Part shown: positions 16,796-26,076 of the stretch, piece by piece
How the letters are laid out: each line of letters opens with the position of its first letter
Numbering within the stretch: position 1 is the stretch's first letter
Source: Bacteroidota bacterium
Lineage (GTDB): Bacteria > Bacteroidota > Bacteroidia > Cytophagales > Cyclobacteriaceae
Direction: 5' to 3'
Length of the DNA: 64,000 nt
Assembly: GCA_018267285.1 (NCBI GenBank)
Contig: JAFDYU010000008.1
Coordinates: 365,407 to 429,406, forward strand
The notes under the pieces: model-generated
The model's database searches: none
Told to the model about the DNA's origin: nothing
Seen by the model: the letters and a program-made list of their open reading frames with translations, nothing else
Translations under genes and position numbers: made by a program

Positions 16796-17052
16796 TACAG
16801 ACTTGGTACTTAATTAGTCGCTTAAAATACGCAAAATCTGCTTTGTTGTAATGTTTTTGATTTATGCTGTGGTGCGGTGTGGATTTGGCTCTACATCTCC
16901 CTGCCGGCCAGCAAGTTCGGTATGGCGTGGGCCGAATGTCTTTTCCCAACGAATCCAGAAAGGGCACGAGTTGCGTAAATTATTACAAGATCAAAAAATT
17001 GCAAAATCCCGAAAAGGATGATTAAGTTTAAAGAACCTTTCAACCCAAACCC
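16796..17052. other. 257-bp gap upstream of hsdR
   Basis: This interval separates divergently transcribed hsdR and the MFS gene and must hold both promoters; no clear consensus promoter was picked. From 16864 a plus-strand frame runs for 54 codons and ends at a TAA near 17025 (tail KGTSCVNYYKIKKLQ). It matches nothing I recognise and could be chance or the remnant of a gene at the island edge. Confidence 0.35.
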
Positions 17053-18147
17053 ATGAATTCAACCACCGTTAATGCAGGCAAAACCAACTGGAGCCAGGTT
17101 TACAGTTTATTGGCGCTCAATGCAGCCATTGTAATAAGTTGGATTGCCTACCATAATTTTCAACCTCAAATTTTGGAGTTGTTTCATTTTACCGAACTCA
17201 AGTTGTTTCTCATCATTGCACAGGGCCTGATCCTGGTGCTCATCCCTCCGGTGGCCGGAGTGGTGGGCGATTTTATGATCAAAAAAAATGGAAACAGCCT
17301 CGTAGTTTTTACCGTGGGTGTGAGTGTAACGGCCATGGTATTTATGCTCGTAGCATTTACAGTGGGCTCGTCCTCCACCATTGATTTAACGGCTGCACTT
17401 CCGTTTATGATAATAGTATGGCTGATTTCGATGAACGTGTTTCACAGTCCGGCCAACTCTATGCTTGAAATGTTTGCGCCCGCCAAAGATTTGCCCGCAG
17501 CCATGGCTTTAATTGTGCTCACCACCGAATTGCTTACGGCATTCGAGCCCTTGATTATTGATTTTGTAAACTACATTGGTCCGGTCTATACGTTTGCCCT
17601 TGGCGGTGTACTGATTATTGTTACGGGATATTTTTTTCGGAAGACCACACGCCAGGTGAAGTTCGAACGCGATTCTGAGGAAGCCACCTCGAAAGTGAAT
17701 AAATATGAAAAAGTAGTGTTGGCGGGTTTGTTCCTCGGCTTGGCCACAGCGCTGATAAAAAACTACATGGCCGATTGGATGTTGGCCAAATCAAATTTCC
17801 CCCTAACGTTCGATGCATCGGTGTTGGTTGCCGGTGTGTTGATTATCTCTGCCGTTGCAGCCGTGCCGTTGGTGCGCTACATCAATAAATTTGGAGTTGC
17901 CACCAGTTTAACGTACGGTCTGATTGCAACCTTTGTAGCACTGGCTTTGATTTATGTTGTGCCGAATGGTACGATAACGGTTGCACTTGGCATTGTGGCG
18001 GGCTTGAGCTTTAGCTTTGCTTCCGTGGCAGCATTTCCGTTTGCGCTCAACCACCTTTCTGCCCGGTCGGTTACATTGGGCTCGGGAGTTTTTTTCGGTG
18101 GAGCAGAGGTTGCGGAAGCCATCATCAATTATTTGCAAGCGATTTAA
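17053..18147 (+). CDS. MFS-type transporter, short form
   Basis: 364 residues, almost entirely hydrophobic, with about ten to eleven membrane segments. Major facilitator features include the loop between segments 2 and 3 (VVGDFMIKKNGNS) and a cytoplasmic middle loop (KKYF-like FFRKTTRQVKFERDSEEATSK, about 195-220). It is shorter than the usual 12-segment members of about 400 residues. No substrate can be read. The stop is 11 bp before the next ATG, so it is probably in an operon with the SDR-like and DinB/MDMPI-like genes. Confidence 0.7.
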   Translation: MNSTTVNAGKTNWSQVYSLLALNAAIVISWIAYHNFQPQILELFHFTELKLFLIIAQGLILVLIPPVAGVVGDFMIKKNGNSLVVFTVGVSVTAMVFMLVAFTVGSSSTIDLTAALPFMIIVWLISMNVFHSPANSMLEMFAPAKDLPAAMALIVLTTELLTAFEPLIIDFVNYIGPVYTFALGGVLIIVTGYFFRKTTRQVKFERDSEEATSKVNKYEKVVLAGLFLGLATALIKNYMADWMLAKSNFPLTFDASVLVAGVLIISAVAAVPLVRYINKFGVATSLTYGLIATFVALALIYVVPNGTITVALGIVAGLSFSFASVAAFPFALNHLSARSVTLGSGVFFGGAEVAEAIINYLQAI

Positions 18148-18157
18148 GTTGCAAAGA

Positions 18158-18832
18158 ATGGCCTCACAAAAGAAAGTCAAAATTATAGTTACGGGTGCCA
18201 CGGGCATGGTGGGCGAAGGGGTGCTGCACGTTTGCCTTAACCATCCGGAGGTAGATCAGGTATTGATTGTTAACCGAAGGCCTTCGGGCATAGCACATCC
18301 CAAACTGAAAGAGATAATTCACTCCGATTTTTTTAATCTAACCGCTATCGAAAACCAACTCTCGGGTTATGATGCGTGTTTGTTTTGCCTCGGGGTTTCA
18401 TCGGTAGGCATGAATGAGGAAGCCTACACCAACATGACACACACACTGACCACCACGTTTGCACAAACCGTGTGCAGGCAAAATCCAAATTTTATTTTTT
18501 GCTACATCTCGGGCGCGAGCACCGACAGCACCGAACAAGGCCGTATAATGTGGGCACGCGTAAAAGGAAAAACCGAAAACGACCTGATGAAAATGAATTT
18601 CAAGCACGTGTATAATTTCAGACCCAGTGTGATGACGCCCATGGCGGGCATGAAAAACACGCTGCGCATTTACACCTATTTTGGTTGGCTTGCGCCCCTC
18701 ATTAAACTCATTGCACCCAATTCCATCTGCAAGCTCGAAGATCTTGGCAAAGCAATGGTCAACGCGGTGATATTGGGGTACGACAAACAAATTCTGGAAG
18801 TATCCGATATCGTTGCTTTGTCTAAGAAATAG
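18158..18832 (+). CDS. NAD(P)-binding SDR-like protein
   Basis: 224 residues from the ATG at 18158; the frame is open upstream but overlaps the MFS gene. The Rossmann motif VTGATGMVGEGVL is at residues about 11-23. FCLGVSS and YISGAST follow at the expected strand ends, and an atypical active-site segment MWARVKGKTE contains a Lys but no clear YxxxK. It belongs to the atypical short-chain dehydrogenase group related to NmrA/HTATIP2-like epimerases. The substrate is unknown. It is 20 bp before the next gene start. Confidence 0.8.
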   Translation: MASQKKVKIIVTGATGMVGEGVLHVCLNHPEVDQVLIVNRRPSGIAHPKLKEIIHSDFFNLTAIENQLSGYDACLFCLGVSSVGMNEEAYTNMTHTLTTTFAQTVCRQNPNFIFCYISGASTDSTEQGRIMWARVKGKTENDLMKMNFKHVYNFRPSVMTPMAGMKNTLRIYTYFGWLAPLIKLIAPNSICKLEDLGKAMVNAVILGYDKQILEVSDIVALSKK

Positions 18833-18851
18833 TTCGGTAGAATTTTTCGTG

Positions 18852-19688
18852 ATGAGCCAAAACCAAATTCCTATTGACGTAGCACACCTGCTTCCCGCAC
18901 TCGATAAAAAATTAATTGAGCTACTGAAATCACTCACCCCGGAAGAGTGGGCTATGCAGACCATCGCCAAGAAATGGAAAGTTAAAGATGTGGCCGCTCA
19001 TTTGTTGGATGGCAACATCAGGATTCTATCCACGCTTCGCGATAATTATTTTGGTGAAAAAACAGAAGCAAAAACATACGGAGAGTTAGTTGATTTTTTA
19101 AATCGACTCAATGCAGATTGGGTTTGTGCGATGAAGCGCGTGAGCCCCGACATGCTGATTGCTTTGCTCGAGTTCACCGGGCCGATGTACTGTAATTACT
19201 ATCAGTCACTCGACCCCTCTGGCAAAGCAGGTTTTGCCGTAGATTGGGCCGGAGAGGCCGAAAGCAAAAACTGGATGCATATTGCGCGCGAGTACACCGA
19301 GAAATGGTTGCACCAACAACAAATCAGAGATGCCGTGAAAAAAACCGGCCTGATGACGAAAGATTTTTTCCGTCCGTTTATCAATATTTTTATGTTGGCC
19401 TTGCCACATACCTATCGCAACGTTAACGCATCTGACGGAACTTCTGTGAACGTGACGATCGATGGTAGCATAGGCGGGTCGTGGATTTTACGTTGCCAAA
19501 ACAACCGATGGCAGTTTGCCGATTCACCCGGTGAGAAGTTTGAAGCAGAAATTATTTTAGATCCCGACACAGCCTGGAAATTGTTTTCTAAAAGCTGGCG
19601 ACCGATTGATGTACGAGAGAAAGTAAAAATTATTGGAAACAAAGAACTGGGAGAAGTGGCATTAACGATGGTATCGGTTATGGCCTAA
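18852..19688 (+). CDS. DinB / maleylpyruvate isomerase N-terminal-like protein
   Basis: 278 residues from the ATG at 18852 (MSQNQIPIDVAHLL). The N-terminal helical bundle (about 10-175) carries WKVKDVAAHLLDGNIRI, the first metal-binding His segment of DinB/MDMPI proteins, and later WMHIAREYTEKWLHQQQIRDAV with two further candidate His ligands. The C-terminal about 85 residues form a strand-rich domain similar to the SCP2-like tail of MDMPI family members. These enzymes use a thiol cofactor (mycothiol or bacillithiol); the actual reaction here is unknown. Confidence 0.75.
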   Translation: MSQNQIPIDVAHLLPALDKKLIELLKSLTPEEWAMQTIAKKWKVKDVAAHLLDGNIRILSTLRDNYFGEKTEAKTYGELVDFLNRLNADWVCAMKRVSPDMLIALLEFTGPMYCNYYQSLDPSGKAGFAVDWAGEAESKNWMHIAREYTEKWLHQQQIRDAVKKTGLMTKDFFRPFINIFMLALPHTYRNVNASDGTSVNVTIDGSIGGSWILRCQNNRWQFADSPGEKFEAEIILDPDTAWKLFSKSWRPIDVREKVKIIGNKELGEVALTMVSVMA

Positions 19689-19727
19689 AAATAATAATAA
19701 GGAGAATCTGCTTAACTTGACGCGCAC

Positions 19728-20267
19728 ATGGATGAACTACTTATACTGGTTGATGATAAAGACAAACCCTGGGGCAAACTTGAAAAAAATCAGGTTCATC
19801 AACTGGGCCTGTTGCACCGTGCGTTTTCCGTATTTATTTTCAATTCGAAAGGCGAGTTGCTTTTGCAGCAACGTGCCGATAACAAGTATCATTCGCCCGG
19901 CTTGTGGACAAACACATGTTGCAGCCACCCGCGTTTTGGCGAAGAGCTGAAGGAAGCCATCGACAGGCGATTGAGGGAAGAAATGGGTTTGGTGTGCGAA
20001 ACTGAATTTGCGTTTAGTTTTGTTTACAAAGCAGAGTTTGAAAACGGATTGATCGAACATGAGTTTGATCACGTTTACATGGGCCAAAGCAACAACCGGC
20101 CTGCACCCAATTTAACCGAAGTGAAAAATTGGAAGTACATCCGGTTGAGTGAGCTCGAAAATGAACTTACTACTTCACCCGAAAAATATTCGGCCTGGTT
20201 GAAAATATGCTTTTCGAAATTGCGCGATCATTCGATTAAAAAATTTACCGTTGAGGCTGAACTCTAA
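19728..20267 (+). CDS. idi: isopentenyl-diphosphate delta-isomerase, type 1
   Basis: 179 residues, full length. Interconverts isopentenyl and dimethylallyl diphosphate in isoprenoid synthesis. The active-site Cys is in TNTCCSHPR (about 62-70), the Nudix-like segment is RRLREEMGL (about 86-94), and the catalytic Glu region is IEHEFDHVYMG (about 110-120). The HRAFSVFIFN strand is also typical. ATG at 19728 is chosen; 39 bp follow the previous stop. IspD of the MEP pathway is encoded at 52043, so this isomerase would adjust the product ratio rather than be essential. Confidence 0.93.
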   Translation: MDELLILVDDKDKPWGKLEKNQVHQLGLLHRAFSVFIFNSKGELLLQQRADNKYHSPGLWTNTCCSHPRFGEELKEAIDRRLREEMGLVCETEFAFSFVYKAEFENGLIEHEFDHVYMGQSNNRPAPNLTEVKNWKYIRLSELENELTTSPEKYSAWLKICFSKLRDHSIKKFTVEAEL

Positions 20268-20342
20268 CTTTTTAAGTTGGGGTGCAGGTGATAAATAATT
20301 CAATTCTTTTAGATAATTTGGCGGATTGAAGCTGTCACTACG

Positions 20343-21449
20343 TTGAGAAAATTACCTGCCCTTTTTATTCTGACAGCCTTGTCGCCATGGGTTCACGCTC
20401 AAAAATTTCATTTTTGGTCGGACACTTCCAAAAACATCAGAAACATTTTGGTGCCCATATTAATTTATACGCCCGAAACTCATGTTGGCGCGGGCGCATT
20501 GGGTATCAAACTATGGAAAAGCACACAAAGTAAAATACCCACACGTACTTCGAATGCCGAGGTAGTTGCACTTTATACCAGCCGCAATCAGGTTATCATC
20601 ATCCCCAGCTATACCATTTTTACGAGAGATGAAAAATATCGGATAGATGGATTTGGTGAAGAGTTGCTTGGCTTTCGCGATTTTTATTTTGGTCGTGGCG
20701 ACAATACTCCGGTAAGTAATAAGGAACGGGTGAGATATGATGTAATTGGCCTTGAAAACCGGATTGGCCGCAGGATTTTTAAAAAACACAAAATTTTTGT
20801 TGGTGTAGAAATACGGGCACTCAAATTCTTTAATGTACATAGTGCAGTGGGTGGTGAACTGGATAGCAGCAAAATACAAGGCTATAAAGGTGCCACTACC
20901 ATGGGGCTTGGACCAGCCATAACTTACGACAGTCGCGACAACATAGTGAACCCCAGCAAAGGTTTTTTGTGGGATACACGTTTCTCCGCCTACTCCCGTT
21001 CTTTTGGCGGCAGCGTTAACTACCATCGGCTTTATGTTGACTTGCGAAAATATTTTAATGTGAAACCATCGAAGCGTCATATTTTGGCTCTTGAGCTTTT
21101 CGGAAATTTTGTAAAAGGAGATGCGCCCTTCAAAGAACTTTCCGAACTGGGCGGCATGCGCATTATGCGCGGTTATTACCGAGGCCGCTACCGCGATAAT
21201 TACCTCACGGCTTTTCAGGCAGAATACAGGATGCCGTTAACCCAACGTATAGGCATTGTGGGGTTCATGGGCTTGGGCAAAGTTTACAACCCACAGGAGG
21301 TAAATCTGAAGGGCATCCATTATTCTTACGGCACCGGTATCCGTTTGAAAATAAACAAACGAGAGAACCTGAACCTCCGCCTCGACTATGCCTTGGGCGA
21401 CCTCAGTTATCCGGGTTATTTTTATTTCGGCTTTGCCGAAAGTTTTTAA
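20343..21449 (+). CDS. BamA/TamA-type (Omp85) outer-membrane barrel protein
   Basis: 368 residues with a signal peptide (MRKLPALFILTALSPWVHAQ) beginning at a TTG codon; no ATG lies in a position that keeps the signal peptide. The body is an Omp85/surface antigen D15-type barrel: LGPAITYDSRDNIVNPSKGF, then GNFVKGDAPF, MRIMRGYYRGRYRDN (the VRGF-like loop) and a terminal strand ending in Phe. No POTRA repeats are present, so it is a barrel-only family member rather than BamA. It likely sits in the outer membrane; its client is unknown. Confidence 0.82.
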   Translation: MRKLPALFILTALSPWVHAQKFHFWSDTSKNIRNILVPILIYTPETHVGAGALGIKLWKSTQSKIPTRTSNAEVVALYTSRNQVIIIPSYTIFTRDEKYRIDGFGEELLGFRDFYFGRGDNTPVSNKERVRYDVIGLENRIGRRIFKKHKIFVGVEIRALKFFNVHSAVGGELDSSKIQGYKGATTMGLGPAITYDSRDNIVNPSKGFLWDTRFSAYSRSFGGSVNYHRLYVDLRKYFNVKPSKRHILALELFGNFVKGDAPFKELSELGGMRIMRGYYRGRYRDNYLTAFQAEYRMPLTQRIGIVGFMGLGKVYNPQEVNLKGIHYSYGTGIRLKINKRENLNLRLDYALGDLSYPGYFYFGFAESF

Positions 21450-21545
21450 GCCAAACCCTGCCGCAAGGTTCGGTAGCTAAAAAAATCTCCAACCGATGAT
21501 AAAGTTCGCATTCGTTAATCCGCGCACCTGTTGTAACTTACCGCG

Positions 21546-23516
21546 ATGAGTTTTGGCTATCCTTCTTTTTTGTGGGCACTGCTTTCGTTGGCCATACCCA
21601 TAATTATCCACCTGTTTAATTTCAGAAAAACAATTCGAATTTATTTTTCCAATACCCAATTTTTAAAACAGGTAAAAGAAGAAACCACACAAAAGCGAAA
21701 ACTTAAAAAATATCTGGTGCTTGCTTCGCGGCTGCTCTTTCTTTTTTTTCTTGTGCTTGCATTTGCACAGCCTTTTTTACCGGCACGTGAGCAAATGCCC
21801 ACACAACAGGGTATTGTAATTTATCTCGACAATTCCCTGAGTATGTCTGCACCGGTTGGCGAAAAAAAACGCGCACTCGATGAAGCTATTGTAATGGCAC
21901 AAAATCTGGTTGATTTATTTCCGGCAGCAACGCGCTTCAAACTGATCACCAACGATTTCGAGCCATACTCAAACCTCTTTAAAACAAAAGCCGAAGTAAC
22001 CGATTTGCTGGCGCGCGTTCGCTTGACGGGCATAAGCCGCTCGGCCTCCGAAATCATCCATCGTTTAAATGGAGAAGAGAAGGTTACGTTGTTTTGGTTT
22101 TCCGATTTTCAAAAATCAACTTTTGGAAATGCGGTAGCGACTGACTCCACCTGGCAAATCCGGCTCGTTCCGCTTACGCTGGAAGACTACCCAAACATTT
22201 TTGTAGATACAGCCTATCTGGAAAACCCATTCGTGGTTAGTGGAGAAAGAAATACATTAAAACTGGTATTGCGAAATAACGGTAAAAAAGATGCGCAAGA
22301 ACTGGTAACCAAACTGGTGCTAAACGGAATTCAGTCCGGTGCAACTTCTGTTTCCATTCCGGCAAAGGGCACTTCACTCATTTCTTTCGACATCACCTCA
22401 AAACTTTCCGGTCGCAAAAAAGCAGTATTTAGTTTCAACGATTACCCCATCAGTTTCGATAATGATTTTTATTGTGTTCTGGATTTTTCTGTTCGGCTTA
22501 AAATCGTTGAAATAAAATCGGAAGGAAACCCAACCTACATCGAAAAAGTATTCGGCAACAAAGAAATTTTTTCATTTAAAAGCTTCACCCCGTCAAACCT
22601 TGATTACGGAATGCTCGCCAATGCCGATATGGTTGTTGTCCATAATTTTAATCAACCGGATGAAGCACTTGTTGCCGCCATCCAATCGTATCAGGAAAAG
22701 AACGGCACCCTGCTGCTGATACCGGGCGAAAACCCCGACCTCGGCACGTATGCGCAACTCACAAACACACCGATGACCAAAAGCGCTGCAAAAGAAGCCA
22801 ACGAATTGAGCAAGCCCGATTTTCAAAACCCAATTTTTGCCAATGTCTTTGAAGAAACGAATGTGGCCATTACAATGCCATCGGCACGTGCCTCACTGTT
22901 GTGGAGCGACCGCTCGGCCGTGTTGCAATTTAAAAACGGAGAGCCCTTTCTTTCGCAATTCAATAACACATTTATCCTGGCCTGCCCACTCGATAAAAAA
23001 TTCACCGATTTTCAGACACACGCATTGTTTGTGCCGGTGATGTACCGCGTTGCTACTTCGAGCAAAAAAAATGCACAACCCTTGTACTACCCGTTGTCGG
23101 CTTCCTCGGTTAGCGTGCCTTCGGATAGCCTGACGAGTGAAACCCCTGTAAAAATGATAGGCCGGCAAGAAGTGATTCCTTCGCAACGAAATTTTAACGG
23201 CCAGCTTCAACTGGAATTGCCCAACTATTCGCTCACACCCGGCTTCTACGATGTAATCAATTCGCGCGACACCCTGGCCACACTGGCTTTTAACCTGAAT
23301 AAGAATGAATCTGTTTTAGAGCAGCTCAAGCCCGAGGAAGCAAAGAACCTTTTGGGCGGCAAAACGTCCATATCAATTTTTAAACCATCCGATGCCCAAG
23401 GCTTCAATACCGAAGCAAAAGAGCGTTATTTTGGCACGCCCTTGTGGAAGTTTGCCCTCATGGCCTCACTTTTATTTCTGTTGGCCGAAGTTCTTTTGAT
23501 AAGATTTTTGAAATGA
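21546..23516 (+). CDS. BatA-type membrane protein with VWA-like region
   Basis: 656 residues. The N-terminus is the BatA (aerotolerance regulator N-terminal) domain: PSFLWALLSLAIPIIIHLFNFRK with YFSNTQFLKQVKEE, then a second membrane segment near 55-75. IVIYLDNSLSMSAP near 95-108 is the DxSxS MIDAS-like motif of a von Willebrand A domain. The rest is periplasmic and ends in a last membrane segment (FALMASLLFLLAEVLLI). It is probably inner-membrane anchored. The dihydroorotase-like gene follows after 30 bp, a pairing I remember from other Cytophagales. Function is unknown. Confidence 0.85.
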   Translation: MSFGYPSFLWALLSLAIPIIIHLFNFRKTIRIYFSNTQFLKQVKEETTQKRKLKKYLVLASRLLFLFFLVLAFAQPFLPAREQMPTQQGIVIYLDNSLSMSAPVGEKKRALDEAIVMAQNLVDLFPAATRFKLITNDFEPYSNLFKTKAEVTDLLARVRLTGISRSASEIIHRLNGEEKVTLFWFSDFQKSTFGNAVATDSTWQIRLVPLTLEDYPNIFVDTAYLENPFVVSGERNTLKLVLRNNGKKDAQELVTKLVLNGIQSGATSVSIPAKGTSLISFDITSKLSGRKKAVFSFNDYPISFDNDFYCVLDFSVRLKIVEIKSEGNPTYIEKVFGNKEIFSFKSFTPSNLDYGMLANADMVVVHNFNQPDEALVAAIQSYQEKNGTLLLIPGENPDLGTYAQLTNTPMTKSAAKEANELSKPDFQNPIFANVFEETNVAITMPSARASLLWSDRSAVLQFKNGEPFLSQFNNTFILACPLDKKFTDFQTHALFVPVMYRVATSSKKNAQPLYYPLSASSVSVPSDSLTSETPVKMIGRQEVIPSQRNFNGQLQLELPNYSLTPGFYDVINSRDTLATLAFNLNKNESVLEQLKPEEAKNLLGGKTSISIFKPSDAQGFNTEAKERYFGTPLWKFALMASLLFLLAEVLLIRFLK

Positions 23517-23546
23517 TGGAAAATAAGTGAGAAATTTCGCCTTTAA

Positions 23547-24809
23547 ATGAAGATACTCCTCCAATCCCCACGCATCGTCAACTCGGGGTCTCCTTTTCAC
23601 TTAAAGAAAAAAAATGTATTAATCGTAAACGGAAGGATTGCCGAAATCGGTGATAAAAATTATCACGCTGATAAAACGATTGATGCCGATGGCATGACGC
23701 TGAGCGCGGGTTGGTTTGACCTCGGTACTTTTGTTGGCGATCCGGGCTTAGAGCAACGCGAAGATATTTCGTCACTCGCCCGGGCGGCCGCAGCGGGCGG
23801 TTTTACCGAAGTAGCCGTGCTGCCCAACACACACCCGTGCCTACAAACAAAAAACGAAGTTGCCTACGTAACACAAGGCAACGACAACAGACTGGTTCAA
23901 ATTCACGCGCTTGCCGCGGTAACAAAAAATTGCAAAGGAGAGGAACTGACGGACATGATCGACCTGCACAGGGCAGGGGCCGTTGCTTTTACCGATGGAC
24001 TAAAGCCACTTTGGCATACCGATATTTTTTTAAAGTCGCTTCAGTACTTACAAAAGTTTAACGGTGTGCTTATCGATCATCCGGAAGATGTTTGGCTCGA
24101 CCTGTTCGGGCAAATGCACGAAGGCCCTCAAAGCGCACAACTTGGGTTGAAAGGCATGCCTAAGATTGCCGAAGAAATTGCCGTGAGCAGAAACCTGAAG
24201 CTACTTGAATACGCAGGAGGCCGATTGCATTTTTCAAAAATCTCGTCCGCCAAAAGTGTGAATTTAATACGTGCAGCCAAAAAGAAAGGCTTGCAGGTGA
24301 CCTGCGATGTAACCTCTTACCAACCGCTGATTCTGGATGAAGCGTTAAACGATTTCGATACCAATTTTAAAACTAATCCGCCACTGCGGGAAAAGCCAGA
24401 TGCCGATGCGTTGCTCAAAGGATTGCAGGACGAAACGATTGATGTGATTTGCAGCGGCCACGTGCCGGTAGATGACGAAAGTAAATTTCTGGAATTTGAT
24501 CAAGCCGATTTTGGGATGATCAACCTACAAACATTCGGAGCACACATTGCCTCGATTAGCGAAACCATAAAACTAGATTCCCTAATCGTTAAGATTGCCG
24601 AAAGGCCCAGGCAACTTTTAAAAATTGAAGTTCCAAAAATAGAGGTTGATCAAAAAGCCAACCTCACACTCTTCGATCCCAATGCCGAATGGGAATTTAA
24701 CTCTGAAAATAATTTGTCTAAATCAAGAAATTCTCCGTGGCTCGGTAAAAAACTAAAAGGAAAAGTCGTGGCCGTGTTCAACAACGGGAAAGCTAAAATG
24801 GAAGAGTAA
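23547..24809 (+). CDS. dihydroorotase-like protein lacking metal ligands (PyrC-like)
   Basis: 420 residues of the amidohydrolase fold, class of dihydroorotases. The strand that normally holds the metal-binding DxHxH reads WFDLGTFVGDPGLEQRED (about 56-73), with no His pair. The C-terminal catalytic Asp motif (usually DHAPH) reads CSGHVPVDDES. A His in KISSAKSV-side segments is also not in the usual arrangement. It is therefore likely a non-catalytic homologue, comparable to the inactive dihydroorotase partners of aspartate transcarbamoylase, rather than the pathway enzyme. It follows the BatA-type gene by 30 bp. Confidence 0.85.
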   Translation: MKILLQSPRIVNSGSPFHLKKKNVLIVNGRIAEIGDKNYHADKTIDADGMTLSAGWFDLGTFVGDPGLEQREDISSLARAAAAGGFTEVAVLPNTHPCLQTKNEVAYVTQGNDNRLVQIHALAAVTKNCKGEELTDMIDLHRAGAVAFTDGLKPLWHTDIFLKSLQYLQKFNGVLIDHPEDVWLDLFGQMHEGPQSAQLGLKGMPKIAEEIAVSRNLKLLEYAGGRLHFSKISSAKSVNLIRAAKKKGLQVTCDVTSYQPLILDEALNDFDTNFKTNPPLREKPDADALLKGLQDETIDVICSGHVPVDDESKFLEFDQADFGMINLQTFGAHIASISETIKLDSLIVKIAERPRQLLKIEVPKIEVDQKANLTLFDPNAEWEFNSENNLSKSRNSPWLGKKLKGKVVAVFNNGKAKMEE

Positions 24810-25400
24810 TTAGAAAACGTAATCGAATCTTCCATAAGTTACCTGATACGATCCGCAAGTTGCATCATTTTGGGTGAGGCTAAATGTTCCCGACATGATT
24901 ATGCCGTGATTGCCCGCGGTAGAATCAACCTTAAAATACTTAATGTAAAGCTGGCCAGTTGCTGACGAAGGGCAAGGCACAGTATAGAATGAATAACCCG
25001 GAATTACCCAAGCTTTATTTGCTGTGCCATCAATAGTAAATTTTTCACCTTTCAGTTGTATCATATCTTCCCATCCATTCACTTGTGTATTTTTCAAAAG
25101 AAAGGAAACCGTCACAGTGCTGTTACTTAATGAATCCATTTTACCATAAAAATTAACAACCAAGCTGTCTTGATTGGGGAAAAACAGCACCTGAGGCACA
25201 TCAATCGCACCACCAATAAGGAAGTACTCCACTGTTGATTTCCAAAGTTTTCCGTTAATTAATGCCCCAGCCGTATTGTAACCCTTCTCGGTGTACTTAG
25301 GCAAGCGAGGGTCAATAGGGTCGGGCACCCAAACATAACTACATGAATTGATCAACAACAAGCTCAGGCAAAAAATAACTCTAAGGCTTATTCTGATCAT
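24810..25400 (-). CDS. secreted lipoprotein, DUF6252-like
   Basis: 196 residues. Signal peptide MIRISLRVIFCLSLLLINSC puts a lipidated Cys at about residue 20, although INS is a poor lipobox. The mature part is strand rich: AGALINGKLWKSTVEYF, VTVSFLLKNTQ, and ending MSGTFSLTQN...YGRFDYVF. The N-terminal NGKLW and the final GRFD are features I associate with DUF6252 lipoproteins of Bacteroidota. Function unknown. Its first codons overlap the end of the upstream gene by 20 bp, so the pair is likely cotranscribed. Its stop directly abuts the end of the convergent dihydroorotase-like gene. Confidence 0.7.
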   Translation of the reverse strand: MIRISLRVIFCLSLLLINSCSYVWVPDPIDPRLPKYTEKGYNTAGALINGKLWKSTVEYFLIGGAIDVPQVLFFPNQDSLVVNFYGKMDSLSNSTVTVSFLLKNTQVNGWEDMIQLKGEKFTIDGTANKAWVIPGYSFYTVPCPSSATGQLYIKYFKVDSTAGNHGIIMSGTFSLTQNDATCGSYQVTYGRFDYVF

Positions 25401-25974
25401 ACAATTTGATTTTGAACCCTACCATGATACATGTATTCTTTAAATCATTGATTGTTCCATTAAAGTTACCAGTCGCATCAATGTTATAATATTTTAACAT
25501 GGGCACCAATCCATAAACCACATGAGCATAAAAACTGATGTCTTTGGTTTCTAAAAAATTAAAACCTCCTACAAGGCCAATATCCAACGGTCTGTATGTT
25601 TCCGTACTTTTCTTGATGTTGGCGTTAATGAGCACAGCATAGTTCACACCTACTTTTGCCGAAACCCATGGTTTTAATTTGTAATTTAAAATCGTTTGAC
25701 CGTTGAAGTAGGTAAACCGCATTTCAAATTTATCGCCACCGATATTCTGGTGGTATCCTTTCTTGATAAATCCGATTTCTTCCGAGATCGAGATTTTTTT
25801 TAAATGGTTGAGCGGCATTGTGATTCCAAGCCCGAGATGACTACTGAAAATAGGAGACGAACCCTGCAGTACTTTATTTCGCACAATACTTTCTTGACCC
25901 CCGGCAAAAAGATAAATTTGAGCACAGCACGAGACAGATAGGATAGAGAAAAAAATAGTACAGAAAAAATTCAT
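25381..25974 (-). CDS. small outer-membrane beta-barrel-like exported protein
   Basis: 197 residues with signal peptide MNFFCTIFFSILSVSCCAQ (cut after AQ). The mature sequence alternates hydrophobic strands (HLGLGITMPLNHL, EMRFTYFNGQTILNYKL, AKVGVNYAVLINAN, YAHVVYGLVPMLKYY, IMVGFKIKLYDQ), consistent with an eight-strand barrel like other Bacteroidota beta-barrel proteins. No enzyme motif. It overlaps the following lipoprotein gene by 20 bp, suggesting a two-gene envelope unit. Confidence 0.65.
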   Translation of the reverse strand: MNFFCTIFFSILSVSCCAQIYLFAGGQESIVRNKVLQGSSPIFSSHLGLGITMPLNHLKKISISEEIGFIKKGYHQNIGGDKFEMRFTYFNGQTILNYKLKPWVSAKVGVNYAVLINANIKKSTETYRPLDIGLVGGFNFLETKDISFYAHVVYGLVPMLKYYNIDATGNFNGTINDLKNTCIMVGFKIKLYDQNKP

Positions 25975-26076
25975 TTGCTAAGAAAAAAATCAGGATTGAA
26001 ACAAAACGAAGATAAGTAATAACCCTTGTTTTCAACAACTGAAAATAAACAAGCAAACTAAAATTATTTCTGATAT

